This document shows, in pieces, positions 1 through 11,528 of a stretch of DNA of 27,573 nt (positions are counted from its first letter, which is position 1; each line of letters begins with the position of its first letter). Below the pieces are notes generated by a model, which was given only the letters and a program-made list of their open reading frames with translations, did no database searches and was not told the origin of the DNA. Source of the DNA: Pelargonium nanum. Lineage: Eukaryota > Streptophyta > Magnoliopsida > Geraniales > Geraniaceae. The stretch covers positions 1-27,573 of the forward strand of contig JAYMTF010000981.1 of the NCBI GenBank assembly GCA_036897485.1, in the 5' to 3' direction. A program made the translations under genes and the position numbers.

Positions 1-430
1 TTGGATGGAAAGAAGTTTGACATACTTCAGGATAGCCAGTAGTTAGTTTCAATACTTGAGGGTAGCCAGGATTAAAATGTGTATAGTTGAGGGGTGGTAT
101 GTGTAATTTTCCCTATATTTTATGAATATAGTGCAATAGTGATACTTTGTATGAAAATATACCCAACAAACTATAAATCAAGTAGACTGTTACGGTTAAA
201 CAGCCCCAAAACTGCCAAAACTAGCCTCCCATATTGTTTGGTTGCGTGGTGCAGCTGTGCAAGCCCCATTGGCTGGGCTGGTGCTACTCCCAATTCCTTA
301 TATCATTTATATGCTTCACTATTTTTTATATTTTTCTTCTTTGACCTATCTCTGTCTCCCTCTGCCTCTCTTCCGACCCTCTCTCGTCACTGCATCTCCA
401 ATCCATTTCAGCTCAATCTAAAACTGCTAA
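1..430 (+). promoter_or_regulatory. Upstream region of the fumarase gene with a short degenerate repeat
   Basis: No gene is visible here. Bases 15-90 hold two diverged copies of a roughly 30-base unit (a 'tactt-agg-tagccag' core at about 21-41 and 52-70), which looks like the edge of an old repeat. A CCAAT box lies near 268-272, AT-rich TATA-like sequence at about 298-312, and a pyrimidine-rich stretch at about 330-400 typical of a plant leader. The transcription start is not fixed by the sequence; I infer it lies between about 330 and 400. Confidence 0.35.
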
Positions 431-431
431 G

Positions 432-515
432 GTTTCACGATCCATCTCTGTTCATACACTTGCCTCCATAGATCTGCACTTACAGCGTATCTGATTGTTG
501 TTGTGGTATTTGCAG
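432..515 (+). other. Possible 84-base leader intron of the fumarase gene
   Basis: The sequence reads TAAG|GTTTCA at 428-437 and TTTGCAG|GAG at 509-518, just nine bases before the fumarase ATG. The interval is T-rich towards its 3' end and 84 bases long, a usual plant intron size. This is a guess from splice motifs only, because no reading frame can test a leader intron. RNA evidence would decide it. Confidence 0.35.
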
Positions 516-524
516 GAGCACGAA

Positions 525-3500
525 ATGGCGATGTTTGCTGTGTACCGGCGCATCTCCGGCGGATCGACTACGACGGCGCAACTGGCCGGAGCTTTGCGCT
601 ACGCTACTTGTTGGAGACCGTACTCCACTTCCTTCAGGGAGGAGCGCGACACTTTTGGCCCGATTCAAGTTCCAGACGACAAGCACGTCTCTTCTCTTCT
701 ATGTTATTTTTTTGTTTTTGTTTTTATAAATTGATTTGTTTATGATTTCGGAAATATTTGCTTTGATTGTTGCTTTAGTGAGTGGTTTTTAGTTTATGGT
801 GATTAACTTTATCTGTGGCAATCCAGGTTGTGGGGAGCTCAAACTCAGAGATCATTGCAGAATTTTGAAATTGGCGGGGACCGGGAACGGATGCCAGAAC
901 CGATTATTCGCGCCTTTGGAATCCTTAAAAAATGTGCTGCCAAGGTTTGTTCTCAATCTCTACAGATATCATCATCTAATTATCCCATGTTGTGGTAGAC
1001 TTTGTAGTCTTTGTTATTCACTTAGGCAAGAAGTATTAACTTAGTTGTGTTATATTGAAGGTGAACATGGAATACGGTCTTGATCCGTCCATTGGAAAAG
1101 CTATAATGCAAGCAGCTCAAGAAGTAGCTGAAGGAAAACTGAATGATCATTTCCCGCTTGTTGTATGGCAAACCGGCAGTGGCACTCAAAGTAACATGAA
1201 TGCCAATGAGGTTTGTGATGATTTCTGCACTTGTAGTTACAGATTCTGTAGTTTATATGTCATCTACATGGAAACTTGTTGCTCCTTCATTATCTTTTGA
1301 AAAGTTTGTTCTCCTACCAACCACAAATACACATGAGCATGACAATCATATGACTTAATTTACAGATCAGCTTTCATAGGAAATCCCCTCTCGTCTGAGC
1401 TCAGTCTTATAGTTATATAGATGGAAGCAGCCAGTCAATCTCATTTACACTTTGTTATGTATAGTTGAAGGGCTAATTACTGTGTCTCTCTAGTATGGTG
1501 TTCATAATAGCGTTGTCGTCTATAATAAATTTCATATAAAATATATCACGTGTTCTATCTTGGTAATATGGTGTTATTTAGTGTACAATTCTGTGTTGTA
1601 TCTGAACTTGAAGGGCCTCTTTATTGATGATCAGATAGATCATCTTAGTGGCAGCTGAGTATGGTTAACGGTCTGTTTTATATTTTGTTTCCACTGGAAA
1701 AAGAAATTTCTATTACCCTGTTGAGTACTAATTTGACAGTGGCTACTTGCTTTATGTTGGCGGTTAAACCATTCACGTATTAAATGAGTGAAAAAGAGAA
1801 CATGTCAACATGGTTACCAGAACAATTGTTTCTGCAGACAGTCTATTTAAGTCACTAGCTATATCTTATGTTGACAGTGTTTGTTCATAGAAATATTGAT
1901 TTAGTGCTTCATTTATAGTTCATATGATGTGTGTTGGGATGTACTGTTGTTTATTAGTGTTAAAATTATAAAATTATGCTTGCTGCTTTACTTGTGCAGT
2001 ACAAAGTTTCCAAACTTGTTATTGGATATGATTTACAGTTTTAGCTTATCAGGAGATGTGAAAATTTCCAGGTTATTGCAAATAGAGCTGCTGAGATTCT
2101 TGGCCATAAGCGTGGTGGAAAGTTTGTTCACCCAAATGACCATGTGAACAGATCACAATCTTCTAATGATACTTTCCCAACAGTAAGCCTTTTGTGGTCT
2201 CTGCTTTCCCTATTTTACTTTTAGAATAGGTACACATTTATGTGTTATCAATTACTAGGTTACATTTCCGGCATTGTAAAAATAACTCCGATTACTTGGA
2301 TAGCAAGTGGCAACTCATGTAAAATTGTATAATCTAGTTTCTTTCATTATATGCCTGTTTATTATGTTTTCAATAATGGGTTGTATTTTTTTTTCCTTAA
2401 ACAGGTAATGCACATTGCAGCTGCAATGGAAATAAATTCAAGACTGGTACCAAATTTGAAAAATTTGCATTCCACACTACATTCAAAGGTTTGTTGTGGA
2501 TGCATGCAGATTTTCACATATAGAGCTATACAGCTTTATTTTATTTTAAATTTGTTTGTTTATATAAATATGTGGTGTTTGTGTGTGTGTGTGTGTGTGT
2601 GATAGTTTGCACATGGACTGAAATACTATAAGTTAATATAGATTATAATATCTCCGTACTCCAATATATCATTTACCAGAAATCTCTGCTTCCTATTCAT
2701 CTATTTCATCGGGCACATCCTTTTCTTCACCACTATTTTATATTGATTCTTAAATACTATTGTATAATATTTTCCTGACATTTAGGTTTGCTTTTGTGAT
2801 TTGTGACTCCACATATGACATTTTGTTTCCATTTCACTTAAATCTACATGCTTTTGCAAGTATACTGCTAATATTACTATGCATGTTTTTCTTTTTACCA
2901 GTCCATTGAATTCAAAGACATTGTTAAAATTGGACGAACTCACACTCAAGATGCAACACCATTAACTCTTGGGCAAGAGTTTAGTGGCTATTCTACACAG
3001 GTAAGCTTACAGTATGTAATATTTGCTGGATCTATCTTTGCTTGAAAGGTTGATATTGGGAGTTATTTCTTATTGATTTGTTCTCTGTTTGCAGGTGAAA
3101 TATGGAATTGACAGAATATTGTGCACTCTGCCCCGTATGTATCAGGTTTGTAGTCCACATTGACCTTTTAGCCATTATCCTTCTCTCCTTTCAGTTTATA
3201 ATTCTGACTAATTGGGAATATCTTTGAGCAGCTTGCTCAGGGTGGTACAGCTGTGGGGACTGGATTGAACACCAAGAAAGGGTATGTCTTTCATATACAA
3301 TGCATTTTTTGAGTAATGCTTTCCCATGACTTATTCTTTAGCACTGTTTCCAATCAATACTTATTACGGTAGAACACATATTCCCTTTTATTATCTGAGA
3401 GAGTATATGTAGGATTCGTTCACTGATTTATGGAATGCATGTCTTGTTGCTTCATTTCTATAGGGAACTGTCTTCATAAAAATTATCTTTTAAGTATTGA

Positions 3501-6478
3501 TTACATGTGAATAAGCTTTATAATTGCTGCCACCCATAGCATGAAAGAGTTGCCGCGTATATATATTAGCTAAAAGCAGAGTACTGTTCTTTTTCTTTTC
3601 TTTTTTGGGATCCAGAATCACCTATTAATGTACATGAAATACTCTTTGGCATTCTTTTAGTTATTGTTTGCAACGCAGTCGCATGTTTGTGAACTTGTTA
3701 TTTGTATCTAGTTTAGGCTTAAACTTCCCATAATCTGGAATTTCATCTAGGTTTGATGTGAAGATAGCTTCAGCAGTAGCCGAGGAGACAAACTTACCAT
3801 TCATCACAGCAGAGAATAAGTTTGAAGCTTTGGTTAGTCACTAATTCCTTATATCTTTACTACTCTTTCCGTAACTCATTGATCAGTGGCATCTTATGTC
3901 TCATATTATATGGAAACATAGTTTTGTGTGCTCAATGACTAGTTTTTTCCAGGCTGCGCATGACGCTTTTGTTGAAACTAGTGGAGCCGTTAACACAGTC
4001 GCTACTTCACTGATGAAGGTTGCAAATGACATACGCCTGTTAGGGAGGTCCGTATTTCATAACTCCTTTGCTTTTTAGTGTCACCTTATTTTTACAGCTT
4101 TCATAGCGTTTTCCTTTTCCAGTGGTCCTCGTTGCGGCCTTGGTGAGCTCATTCTTCCTGAGAACGAGCCGGGCAGTAGTATCATGCCTGTAAGATTATT
4201 CTCATATACTTGTTTTTAACCCAAAAGCCAAATTTCTTTGCAAAAGCTACTTTACAGTTTTGGTCTCTTAACCTTGTTACAATTCATAATTGACTGAGTT
4301 TGTTCTGGTTCAGGGTAAAGTTAACCCTACCCAGTGCGAGGCTCTCACAATGGTCTGTGCTCAGGTAAACATTGGTGATTTCATTAATTCATTTTGCTTA
4401 GTTACAATAATCTAAACAGCTGGAGAACTTATTAGCAAGGATTGATTCAGATACTTGAAAATTGTAATCTTGCTTCCTTATTCCCCCTCTGAATCAGAAT
4501 TACACGGTTTAACATTGGTACTTCAGAATGCTTCATTGTTGCTTGGCTTGTCATTTTAGATCTTTCCTTGCAATTGATTACAATATTCTTATATTCTTGC
4601 AGGTTATGGGAAACCATGTGGCAATAACGGTGGGTGGATCAAATGGCCACTTCGAATTGAATGTATTCAAGCCAATGATTGCTAATGCTCTTCTACATGT
4701 AAGTTCTAATTACACTATAATGGAGATTCTTATCTAAGAAGTCATCCATAATGTTATTTCAGAACTGTGGCACCTTACCTAGGACGTGCCAAATTCTTGA
4801 TACATTTTTATTCAAGACCAACCGGCAATGATTAGGTAGTTCTGTGGGATAAGGTATTCCAATCTGCCAAGTTGGCCTTGTTAAATCTAATCGCAAATTG
4901 GAAAATTCTTGCTAGGTGCATACTCAGATATGTAAAAAAAATCATGATTTGAGCCTATCCAGATTTTGTGGAAAATGTTTTCAAGTATTGCACCCTTATA
5001 ACTGTGGATTAGTTTACATGTGTATCCTTGCGTCCTGGATGCATGGAATAGAAGTTCACTATATTGTTGACCCAACTAAGATGTCTCTGTTAGATTTGCT
5101 ATGTGAATTGTATACTCCTGATCTTTGCGTCCTGGATGCATGGAATAGAAGTTCACTATATTGTTGACCCAACTAAGATGTCTCTGTTAGATTTGCTGTG
5201 TGAATTGTATACTCCTGATCTTTTGATAAATAAAATTTTCTGTTCTGCTGCATTCTCAAGGATACATTCTTTATTCATGCATTGTTTTGATTATTGTATC
5301 AGTCTGTAAGATTGGTGGGAGATGCATCCGCTTCCTTCGAGAAGAACTGTGTTAGAGGAATTCAAGCCAACAAAGAAAGAATTTCAAAATTACTGCACGA
5401 GGTTAGTTGATAGATTCACATTGATAAAGTTTTGTATAATTAATTTATACGCTGAATTCAAATGCTTACTGATATCCTGTTGCTAAACAATTGGCATGGT
5501 GTTGCAGTCACTAATGCTCGTCACATCCTTGAACCCTGTAAGCATCCATTTCCAACCCTCTGTTAATGTCTGTTTTTGCGTTGGTTTTTATTATAGTATT
5601 TTTAAATAACTCAAATTGTGTCATTATTTTAGAAAATTGGTTATGACAACGCCGCTGCATGTGCGAAGAAAGCCCACAAAGAAGGAACCACTCTAAAGGT
5701 GATTTTTTCTCTCTTTATCCTTGTGACAGTCGGATTCTGTGTGTGATACTCCTTCCGTCCCAAAATGAATGTCCTATTTGTCTTGCATTTTTGTCCCAAA
5801 ATGAATGTTTTTTTCCTTTTTTAGAAAGTTAGTGAATTACCAATAGTATTTCTAATTTTCTATAATGAGCTAGTATTCCTTGAGTTTGTTACGACATATG
5901 TTTATGGGGTCACGAGAGTAAATTTACAACATTAACTTAACTTCTCCTTAATTTTTCTCAAAATGAAAACATTTTGGGACGGAGGGAGTAATCTAATACT
6001 CCCGTTGTCCCTAAGTGAGTGTCCACTTCTTTTTACTTAGTTATACATGAATTACCAACAATATCCCTAAGATAAGTTAGTTTGATACCCTTGTGAGTTT
6101 GCTACAACATGAGTGCAAGAGGGTATATAAAGTGAAAAGTCTAACCCTAACTTACTTATCCTTAACTTTTACAAGAAAGAAAAAGCAAAGCGGATACTCA
6201 TTTTTTGACGGAGGAAGTATATGATTACAGGCTTATCATGTTGGAGTATTGTTATTTACTCAGTAGGAAGCAATTAGTTGCACATAATATTATTAGATGC
6301 GGGTGTTTTGGATTCTGTAGTTGCTTGATCCCGCTATTACTTACGACAGGTGAAGTATTAAATCTTACACACGTTAAATTATTCATTGCAGGAAGCTGCA
6401 TTGAAGCTAGGAGTGCTCAGCAGCGAAGAATTTGATACTCTCGTGGTGCCCGAGAAAATGATTGGCCCATCTGACTGA
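525..6478 (+). CDS. FUM1: Mitochondrial fumarase (fumarate hydratase, class II)
   Basis: It interconverts fumarate and L-malate in the TCA cycle. Coding exons: 525-682, 827-944, 1061-1210, 2072-2182, 2405-2488, 2902-3000, 3095-3145, 3232-3281, 3751-3832, 3953-4047, 4123-4189, 4314-4364, 4603-4698, 5303-5401, 5508-5537, 5633-5698 and 6392-6478. They sum to 1494 bases, or 497 aa; Arabidopsis FUM1 is about 492. Residues 1 to about 35 are rich in Arg/Ser/Thr and look like a mitochondrial presequence. The substrate loops are intact: GSGTQSN (exon 3), [10 protein letters not shown] around His221, and the signature GSSIMPGKVNP at 350-360. The C-terminus IGPSD is typical of plants. The ATG at 525 has a good context (AAATGG). 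Intron 1 works only as a GC-AG intron (see findings). Introns 13 and 16 carry a tandem duplication and two MITEs. Exon identity is certain; the choice between FUM1 and a recent paralogue is inferred from the presequence and the neighbours. Confidence 0.96.
2581..2601. repeat. (GT)n microsatellite
   Basis: An uninterrupted run of about ten GT dinucleotides in fumarase intron 5. It is a likely length-polymorphic marker; no function is implied. Confidence 0.9.
5028..5223 (+). repeat. 98-base direct tandem duplication in fumarase intron 13
   Basis: Two adjacent copies with a period of 98 bases, about 5028-5125 and 5126-5223. They begin at 'gcgtcctggatgcatgg' and differ at about one position (GCTATG versus GCTGTG near 5100/5198). 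Near identity means the duplication is recent. It lies wholly inside the intron between exons ending 4698 and starting 5303, so the protein is unaffected. Confidence 0.93.
5749..5988. mobile_element. Stowaway-type MITE, copy 1 (240 bp) in fumarase intron 16
   Basis: The left end reads CTCCTTCCGTCCCAAAATGA and the right end TTTTGGGACGGAGGGAG. These are inverted repeats of the Tc1/mariner Stowaway type. A TA dinucleotide flanks both sides (5747-5748 and 5989-5990), the expected target duplication. There is no coding capacity, so it is non-autonomous. Its interior resembles the element at 5999-6217 and the one in the RSH1 intron near 21043-21197. Confidence 0.92.
5999..6217. mobile_element. Stowaway-type MITE, copy 2 (219 bp), beside copy 1
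   Basis: The left end reads CTCCCGTTGTCCCTAAGTGA and the right end TTTTTTGACGGAGGAAG, with TA at 5997-5998 and 6218-6219. It lies ten bases from copy 1, in the same orientation judged by shared internal sequence (a 'taagttagtttgata' region followed by a 'ccttaactttt' region). Its ends are more diverged than those of copy 1, so it is probably the older insertion. Confidence 0.88.
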
Positions 6479-6729
6479 CAAGCTGAAGAAGTTTTCCATT
6501 GTTGATCACGTAAAATCAGGATCAATTCCTGAAGTGCAATTTTTGGTTCAGAGAATAATTGATCCCAAGAGTATTCTTTTCAAGAACAATATTCTTAATG
6601 TTTTCTCAGTGTTCCCATTTTGTTTGGGATCATTTGAATGAGAACCGTGTCTGTTGGCTGATTGGTTAATAAGGAAATGCCTCCCTTATTTTGCATTGAA
6701 ATGGTGTAATAGATTGATTTACATACATG

Positions 6730-6735
6730 AATAAA
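6730..6735 (+). terminator. Candidate polyadenylation signal of the fumarase gene
   Basis: AATAAA lies 252 bases after the fumarase stop codon, in a T-rich 3' UTR-like stretch. This is a plausible 3' end, by motif only. Confidence 0.45.
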
Positions 6736-6739
6736 TGGT

Positions 6740-7620
6740 ATACAACACAAGTACTTAGCTGAAGAAGTTTTGCATTTGGACCGGGTTTCACTTTTGTTTA
6801 TAAAATATGCAAATTCGTGCAAACTTTTCTGATCCGACCAACTCCAAAGTCGTTTAAATCAATTCAAAGTTGGGACGAATTTTGAATGTCTCAGGATTCG
6901 GGTCAAAATTATCCGCTATTAGTCTAATTGGTAAGCAATGTTTAACTCAATTTTCTATAAGAATCTATTTGGTGGCTTTTCTCAAGAAAAGCGATGTTGG
7001 TTTCCATCAGCACCCTTTGACTAAGCGCCATTCAATCACTGTCTCAGCCAATGTCTTAGATGCATTTTCTTTCCAAATACGATGTACTTTGATGGTGATA
7101 TCAAGAATTCAATATCCAATTCCGTTCAATAGATTACAAATTTGACTTTCAAATCTTCTATTCATTATTTTAACAAAATACTCTTTCCATATTCATTGTA
7201 ACAAGACACTAGAAAAAGAGAGTTTAAAACAACATATCATACTAGTCTTTAGCCAATCATATATTTCTTTAGTGGGTGACAATTTTCTAAAAACTTAAAA
7301 AAAAATTGTTGACGTGACAAACAACAATAATAATTCATTATCATTTATGTATTTTCTACTCAAAAAGCTCTTGTTTTAAAATACGTAACACAGTAAAATT
7401 GAGTAATTTTATCTTGATTAAAACGAACATTATATAATAATATAAAAAAAAAAAGAAATTTCAGTCAAAACACATGCTAATTAGAAACGGTCAGATACTT
7501 TACATCTACAAATGCAATTGGAGCGGATATAAATGTTACTTATTAGATTTTCTTAATTAGTTTAATTTTTTTCTTTCTATAATATAATATACTATAGTTT
7601 AGTATTTTATTTTTGTCCCA
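6740..7620. other. Intergenic, AT-rich, no gene seen
   Basis: The spacer between fumarase and the ethylene receptor. The open frame at 6870-7145 has no recognisable product, biased AT-rich codons and no splice context, so I do not call it a gene. The part from about 7180 to 7610 is strongly AT-rich. It contains poly-A tracts and a weak 'tactctttccat' stretch near 7181 that resembles a decayed MITE end, but no partner end is visible. Confidence 0.6.
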
Positions 7621-7633
7621 CCCTAAAAGGGCC

Positions 7634-7735
7634 GGCCCATTCAGGGCCCACCTGCCATAAACGAATAGAGCAGCCAAACAATGTTCAATGAACACACTAG
7701 TTTCAGTCCCCTCACACGTGTGAGAAAATATTTTT
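7634..7735 (+). promoter_or_regulatory. Ethylene receptor promoter: TGGGCC elements, palindromic G-box, TATA-like box
   Basis: Two site II-type elements (reverse complements of TGGGCC) lie at 7634-7639 and 7645-7650. A perfect 14-base palindrome, CTCACACGTGTGAG, lies at 7711-7724 and contains the ACGTG core of a G-box/ABRE. A TATA-like AATATTTTTAAAT follows at 7727-7739. The pyrimidine-rich leader begins soon after. The order and spacing are sensible for a plant core promoter. Binding by bZIP or bHLH factors is inferred from the motif. Confidence 0.6.
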
Positions 7736-7970
7736 AAATTTGAGATCCAAATTCCAATCAGCTCCGGCGCGTGCGAGTCTTCGTGAATTCGTGCGTCGCC
7801 TTCTTGTCCGTGACGCTTTTGCTCCCTCCACTTTACTCTCCAATATTTTCTCTAGCTACTCTTCACAGTTGCTTCTCTCTCCGAAACCATTTCCCAGAAT
7901 GAGCGGCCCAGATCGACCTCCCTCACTCTGCAACTGATCCGTCACCGTCCATTTCGTCTTCTTTGCTAAG

Positions 7971-8628
7971 GTGAGCAGTTTCATCAATTTTTTTTTGTTC
8001 ACTGTGATCGTGTGTTTCTGATAACATCAATGGTTGTGAATCTATTGATGAATTTTTTGTTACTTTTGAATTTTGTTTGGTTTATTAGTGGTCTGGTCAA
8101 TAGAACAATGATTTGAGCTAACTTGATTTCACCGACTGGAAAATAATTGAATTTCTGAAAGAAAAAAAAACTGCTCCTGAACTAATGAAGATAAGTTTAA
8201 GATGTTTAATTTGTTGAATGACATGGATTTTCACTTTCTGGTTTGTTGGAGAATAATTGATTTCTTTATTGTTTTGTAATTGATGTTCTTGAACTTGTGA
8301 ATATAAGTTTTTATGTTGTTAAATTGTTTAATGACATGGTTGAAGTTTATATTACTATTGAGAATTGGTGAGGTTAAGGCCAGTGGTCATGTACAGAAGT
8401 TCCAAGGAAAATTTGTGGGGATCCGTAATATTATTGATGTTATAAGATTTTTTTCTCTTCTTAATTTTAGTTTAATAGTGTTTTTGTCGGTCTGGCAGCT
8501 CCTACAAAATCATGTGAATGATGCTGAATTTTTGCATGAAATTGTGAACAAAACTTGATGGCATAGTTTTATTGCGAGCTGAGTTTAGTGTTGTTATGTC
8601 ATGTTAACACATTCTTTGCTATCCGCAG
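7971..8628 (+). other. Leader intron of the ethylene receptor gene, with a 12-codon uORF in the upstream leader exon
   Basis: GCTAAG|GTGAGC at 7965-7976 and TATCCGCAG|ATAC at 8620-8632 define a 658-base T-rich intron in the 5' UTR. Such leader introns are common in ethylene receptor genes. The remaining leader, 8629-8651, has no ATG. The leader exon holds a 12-codon uORF at 7899-7937 (starts MSGPDRPP, ends at TGA), if transcription starts upstream of 7899. The receptor ATG therefore follows one short uORF. Confidence 0.72.
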
Positions 8629-8651
8629 ATACATTCAGTGTGTTGTCAGGA

Positions 8652-11528
8652 ATGGAGTCTTGTGATTGCATTGACACACCATGGCCCAATGATGATCTTC
8701 TGGTGAAATATCAATATATATCGGACTTCTTAATTGCTGTTGCATACTTCTCCATTCCCCTGGAGCTTATTTATTTTGTACAAAAATCAGCATTCTTCCC
8801 GTATAGATGGGTGCTTATGCAGTTTGGTGCTTTCATTGTCCTATGTGGAGCAACCCACTTCATAAACTTGTGGACACTAAATATGCATTCTAAAGCTGTT
8901 GCTGTGGTGATGACGGTTGCGAAGCTCTCTTGTGCTATTGTATCATGCGCAACTGCTCTGATGTTAGTTCATATTATTCCAGACCTACTAAGCGTTAAAA
9001 CTCGGGAATTATTTCTGAAGAACAGGGCTGAAGAACTAGACAGGGAGATGGGTCTTATTCTTACTCAAGAAGAAACCGGAAGGCATGTCAGAATGCTGAC
9101 CCATGAAATTAGAAGCACACTTGACAGGCATACTATATTGAGAACCACTCTTGATGAACTAGGGAGGACCTTAGGTCTGGAAGAATGTGCTTTATGGATG
9201 CCGTCCCAAAGTGGTTTGAATCTGCAACTTTCGCACACCTTAACACAAGTATCAACTGGAGCTAATGTGCCAATAAATAATACAATAATCACCGAGGTTT
9301 TCAATACAGCCCGAGCAATGGCTATACCACATACATGCCCATTAGCTAGGATCAGACCTCTTGTAGGGCGGTATGTGCCACCTGTGGTTGTTGCTGTGCG
9401 GGTACCTCTTTTAAATCTCTCAAATTTCCAAATTAGTGATTGGCCTGAGCTCTCCACAAAAAGCTATGCTATAATGGTTCTGATTCTTCCTACGGATAGT
9501 GCAAGACAATGGCGAGAACATGAGTTGGAGCTTGTTGAAGTTGTTGCAGACCAGGTCATATGTCTTATTTCTTTTCATTGATTTCATTATCGATCTGATA
9601 ATGTGTTATTTCCCAGTGCTATATCTAATGTTATATGTGTACAATGCCTATATATTGCTCCATATAAGTTCCTAATCAACACATTGCTTATGTTCTCTTG
9701 AAAAATAGATGTTGACGTTCCCTACTTTATTAGACATTTCTAATGCTAATTTGCCGTAGAAAAATGAAATTAATGTTTGATGTGAGGTTCTTCAATTTTT
9801 ATGAACATTTTTTTTTCCTGATTGTTAACTTTCTAGGCATGTTAGTCTTTGATGAACTATTTTCTTCCAGTTTTGTGTAGTCTACATTTGGCTTTCTTCA
9901 TACTTATTTATGATTTTTGTACCACAGAATCTGTTGTGGAGTTTCTTATCTTATATCTGAAATGCAAACCTCAGACTGCACCTAGAACGTATAGATCTGA
10001 CTTTACCTTTTATTTTTACACAGGTAGCTGTTGCTCTTTCACATGCTGCTATTTTGGAAGAGTCTATGCGAGCCCGTGATCAGCTTATGGAGCAGAATGT
10101 TGCTTTAGATTTAGCTCGAAGAGAAGCTGAGATGGCAATCCATGCTCGCAATGATTTCCTTGCTGTCATGAACCATGAAATGAGGACACCAATGCATGCA
10201 GTTATTGCATTGTCTTCTCTTCTTTTAGAAACTAATCTAACTGCAGAGCAGAGAATCATGATAGAGACTGTACTAAAGAGTAGCAACCTTTTGTCAGCAC
10301 TTATTAATGATGTACTAGATCTTTCTAAACTTGAAGATGGCAGCCTGGAACTAGAGGCTGGCATGTTCAATCTTCACGGGGTCTTCAGAGAGGTAACTAC
10401 ATTCCATTCTTTACTTGATAAATTGAGATTGTTTGGAACATTCGTTTCACTCTTATGCATGCAGCAACAAAAGTTTAACGATTTTCATGCATTGAATTGC
10501 AGGTCATTAATTTGATAAAGCCTATTACATCGGTGAAGAAGCTGTCAATGACTATGATCCTTGCCCCAGATTTACCTGTATGTGCTGTTGGTGATGAGAA
10601 ACGGCTTATGCAAACTATTTTAAACATTGCTGGTAATGCTGTGAAGTACACAAAGGAGGGTTATATATCAATCATAGCTTCTGTTGCAAAACCTGAGTCA
10701 ATAAGAGATTGGCGACCTCCTGAATTTTACCCAGTGTCGAGTGATGGCCATTTCTACTTGCGCGTGCAGGTTAATATTATCTGCTGTTTACTTTCACCAA
10801 AGCATATTCTAACCTGATTTCCTAGCTCAGCTATAGAATTCATACTTTTGAGAGATTCAATTCGGCGATTACAGAAGTCCTAAAGACCTGTTTATAATCT
10901 GATTCTATTTTAATGCTTTGCACTTCCTTTTATCATTTACTCACCTGAGGTATACATTCACTCGGAATCATAACCAGGGTTTTCAACTGCTGCTTCATTC
11001 GGTTTTGCATAGATGCTGAAATCTTTATTTTTTACTTTTATTTTTGGGCCGCAGGTTAAGGATTCTGGCTGTGGGGTTCTCCTACAAGATATTCAACAAA
11101 TCTTTACCAAATTTGTGCAGTCTCGGTGTGGATCTGCTAGAAGTACTGGTGGTGCAGGACTAGGACTTGCTATCTGTAGAAGGTAACCAACTATACTCCT
11201 TGTGGCGCACTAGTGATTCAAAAAATAGTGTTACTTTCTTCTTCTCTATCAAAACCTTTTATGATTTCTTTTTCTACTTATCAGGTTTGTAAACCTCATG
11301 GGAGGTCACATTTGGATTGAGAGTGAGGGCCCTGACAAAGGTAGCACAGTCACATTCATAGTCAAACTTGGGATTTGCAACAGTTCAGGCGGCGATTCAG
11401 CAGTGCACCAAGTTGTACCAAATAACCGAACAAATCATGGAAGTGCAAATCTTACTGGGCACAGATCAGGATTCGGAGATCATGAAGGTGTATCATCTGC
11501 CAATCCGCGTTACCAGAGGAGTTTTTAG
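8652..11528 (+). CDS. ERS1: ERS1-type ethylene receptor (subfamily I, no receiver domain)
   Basis: Coding exons 8652-9554, 10024-10392, 10503-10769, 11055-11182 and 11285-11528 give 636 aa. It is an ER-membrane copper-dependent ethylene receptor that keeps CTR1-type kinases active until ethylene binds. The N-terminus has Cys4/Cys6 (dimer disulphides). Three membrane segments (about 25-43, 53-73, 86-110) follow, with the copper ligands Cys65 and His69 in place. A GAF domain spans about 158-300. The histidine kinase part is complete: H-box NHEMRTP with His352, N-box [11 protein letters not shown]1 KDSGCGV and G2 GGAGLGLAI, so it belongs to subfamily I. The protein stops soon after the kinase (…NPRYQRSF) with no receiver domain, which separates ERS1 from ETR1. 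The 17 in-frame codons upstream of 8652 straddle the leader splice site, so MESCDC is the start. Neighbour: the group VII ERF, tail to tail, 1.1 kb away. Confidence 0.95.

Noticed and set aside
6870..7145. 91-codon open frame between fumarase and the ethylene receptor
   Set aside because: No family resemblance, no splice or promoter context, and composition like the surrounding noncoding DNA.
7740..7937. 65-codon open frame at the ethylene receptor leader
   Set aside because: It begins with TTG, not ATG, and lies in the leader and core promoter. Only the inner 12-codon ATG frame at 7899 is kept, as a possible uORF.
9065..9457. 130-codon open frame on - across the ethylene receptor
   Set aside because: It is fully antisense to the conserved GAF-domain exon and encodes nothing recognisable; it is a shadow of the receptor frame.
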